A DNA stretch of 64,000 nucleotides from Setomelanomma holmii. Lineage: Eukaryota; Ascomycota; Dothideomycetes; Pleosporales; Phaeosphaeriaceae. The DNA is taken from the NCBI GenBank assembly GCA_010015745.1, contig ML978228.1:62001-126000 (forward strand). The letters run 5' to 3'. The notes beneath the pieces were generated by a model. It was not told where the DNA came from. It was given only the letters and a program-made list of their open reading frames with translations, and made no database searches. Made by a program: the position numbers and the translations under genes. Positions 63,602 to 64,000 of the stretch are shown here, one piece after another (position 1 is the first letter of the stretch; the number at the start of each line of letters is the position of its first letter).

Positions 63602-64000
63602 GTCAGCCCAATATATCTTCTCTTCCCATTCTGCGCGCTAGAAGCGCCATTCAATTGTCTTCGAACATGTAGTTTATAACAAATAAGACGCCGACCTCGA
63701 AAAGTCGCTGTTCCTCATCCTAAGAATCCGCACCTGCATTGCTTGTCAGCGTGCATGTCCAGCATCACCACTTCCCAAACCGTTCAACGTCGCCAATGCC
63801 TCACTCAAAAAGGAAACGACGGCAATCCCAACATTGCCATGTCCAGACACGCCAACCACACGCGCACCTGGGCCCATGTTTCAAGCAAATAAGGGCCTTG
63901 CTTGCCCACGCTTGTGCTGCAGCTGAGCCAAGGCTTGGCCAATGACAAGCCCTGGAGATGCGCGGCACGGTGCAGGATGCGCGGCGCGCTGATTCTTCTT
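63602..64000. other. Right-edge region, no gene seen
   Basis: 3' flank of the LPMO and short frames without a signature. A gene might begin beyond the edge. Confidence 0.4.

Noticed and set aside
1..64000. CRISPR arrays, operons with Shine-Dalgarno sites, riboswitches
   Set aside because: The window is eukaryotic by intron structure and gene content; no regularly spaced repeats were seen.

Overview
The window is a 64 kb piece of a filamentous ascomycete genome, most likely a dothideomycete (inference). Introns are short (47-74 nt, GTRNGY donors, CTRAY branch points, AG acceptors). The gene families also fit: HET-domain protein, C2H2/fungal_trans regulators, a P450, an AA14 polysaccharide monooxygenase, a BYS1 protein, PLAC8, and an ACS-type MFS transporter. 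Exons below were joined by hand from splice signals, phase and family conservation. A run of 945 Ns (19098-20042) interrupts a transposon.

Layout. 0-1.6 kb: C2H2 protein running off the left edge. 3.0-10.9 kb: a conserved head-to-head pair (UBE2O-like E2 and COG8) flanked by two related F-box-family genes, each with in-frame stops. 11.3-18.2 kb: redox block with a 3-hydroxyacyl-CoA dehydrogenase/beta-propeller fusion, a cytochrome b5/b5-reductase fusion, and a divergent P450. 18.5-20.9 kb: a decayed Fot1/pogo-like transposon with 55-bp terminal inverted repeats, carrying a nested 325-bp TIR element. 21.0-23.4 kb: a broken Zn2Cys6 regulator.

23.6-38.7 kb is the most interesting part, a probable catabolic cluster. 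It holds an OsmC-like protein, two metallo-beta-lactamase-fold lactonase-like hydrolases, a zinc alcohol dehydrogenase, two carboxymuconolactone-decarboxylase-family proteins, two beta-hydroxyacid dehydrogenases, a C2H2/fungal_trans regulator and an ACS-type MFS permease. Three enzyme families occur twice. Five upstream regions in the cluster carry related GGGG-type sites: a 15-bp palindrome at 26197, a 15-bp palindrome at 34184, a spaced inverted repeat at 32683, and a 14-bp block shared by both CMD genes at almost the same distance from the start. The regulator's two fingers have the arginine/histidine helix pattern that fits G-rich DNA. The inferred pathway is import of an organic anion or lactone, ring opening by the hydrolases, oxidation of the hydroxy acid or alcohol, and CMD-family processing; the substrate is unknown.

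39-64 kb: a HET gene with two in-frame stops, a GrpB-GNAT fusion split by a 32-bp tandem duplication, a type I membrane protein, PLAC8, GNAT, secreted GH2, a pseudokinase, BYS1, an HD-domain hydrolase, a very small secreted Cys-rich protein, the EAF elongation factor, a rhamnogalacturonan acetylesterase, and an AA14 LPMO. The right arm is therefore rich in secreted plant-cell-wall-active proteins.

A recurrent theme is genes kept in one reading frame but interrupted by TAG/TAA/TGA. Several aligned positions imply TGG or CAA codons, as expected from repeat-induced C-to-T mutation or recent point-mutation decay.
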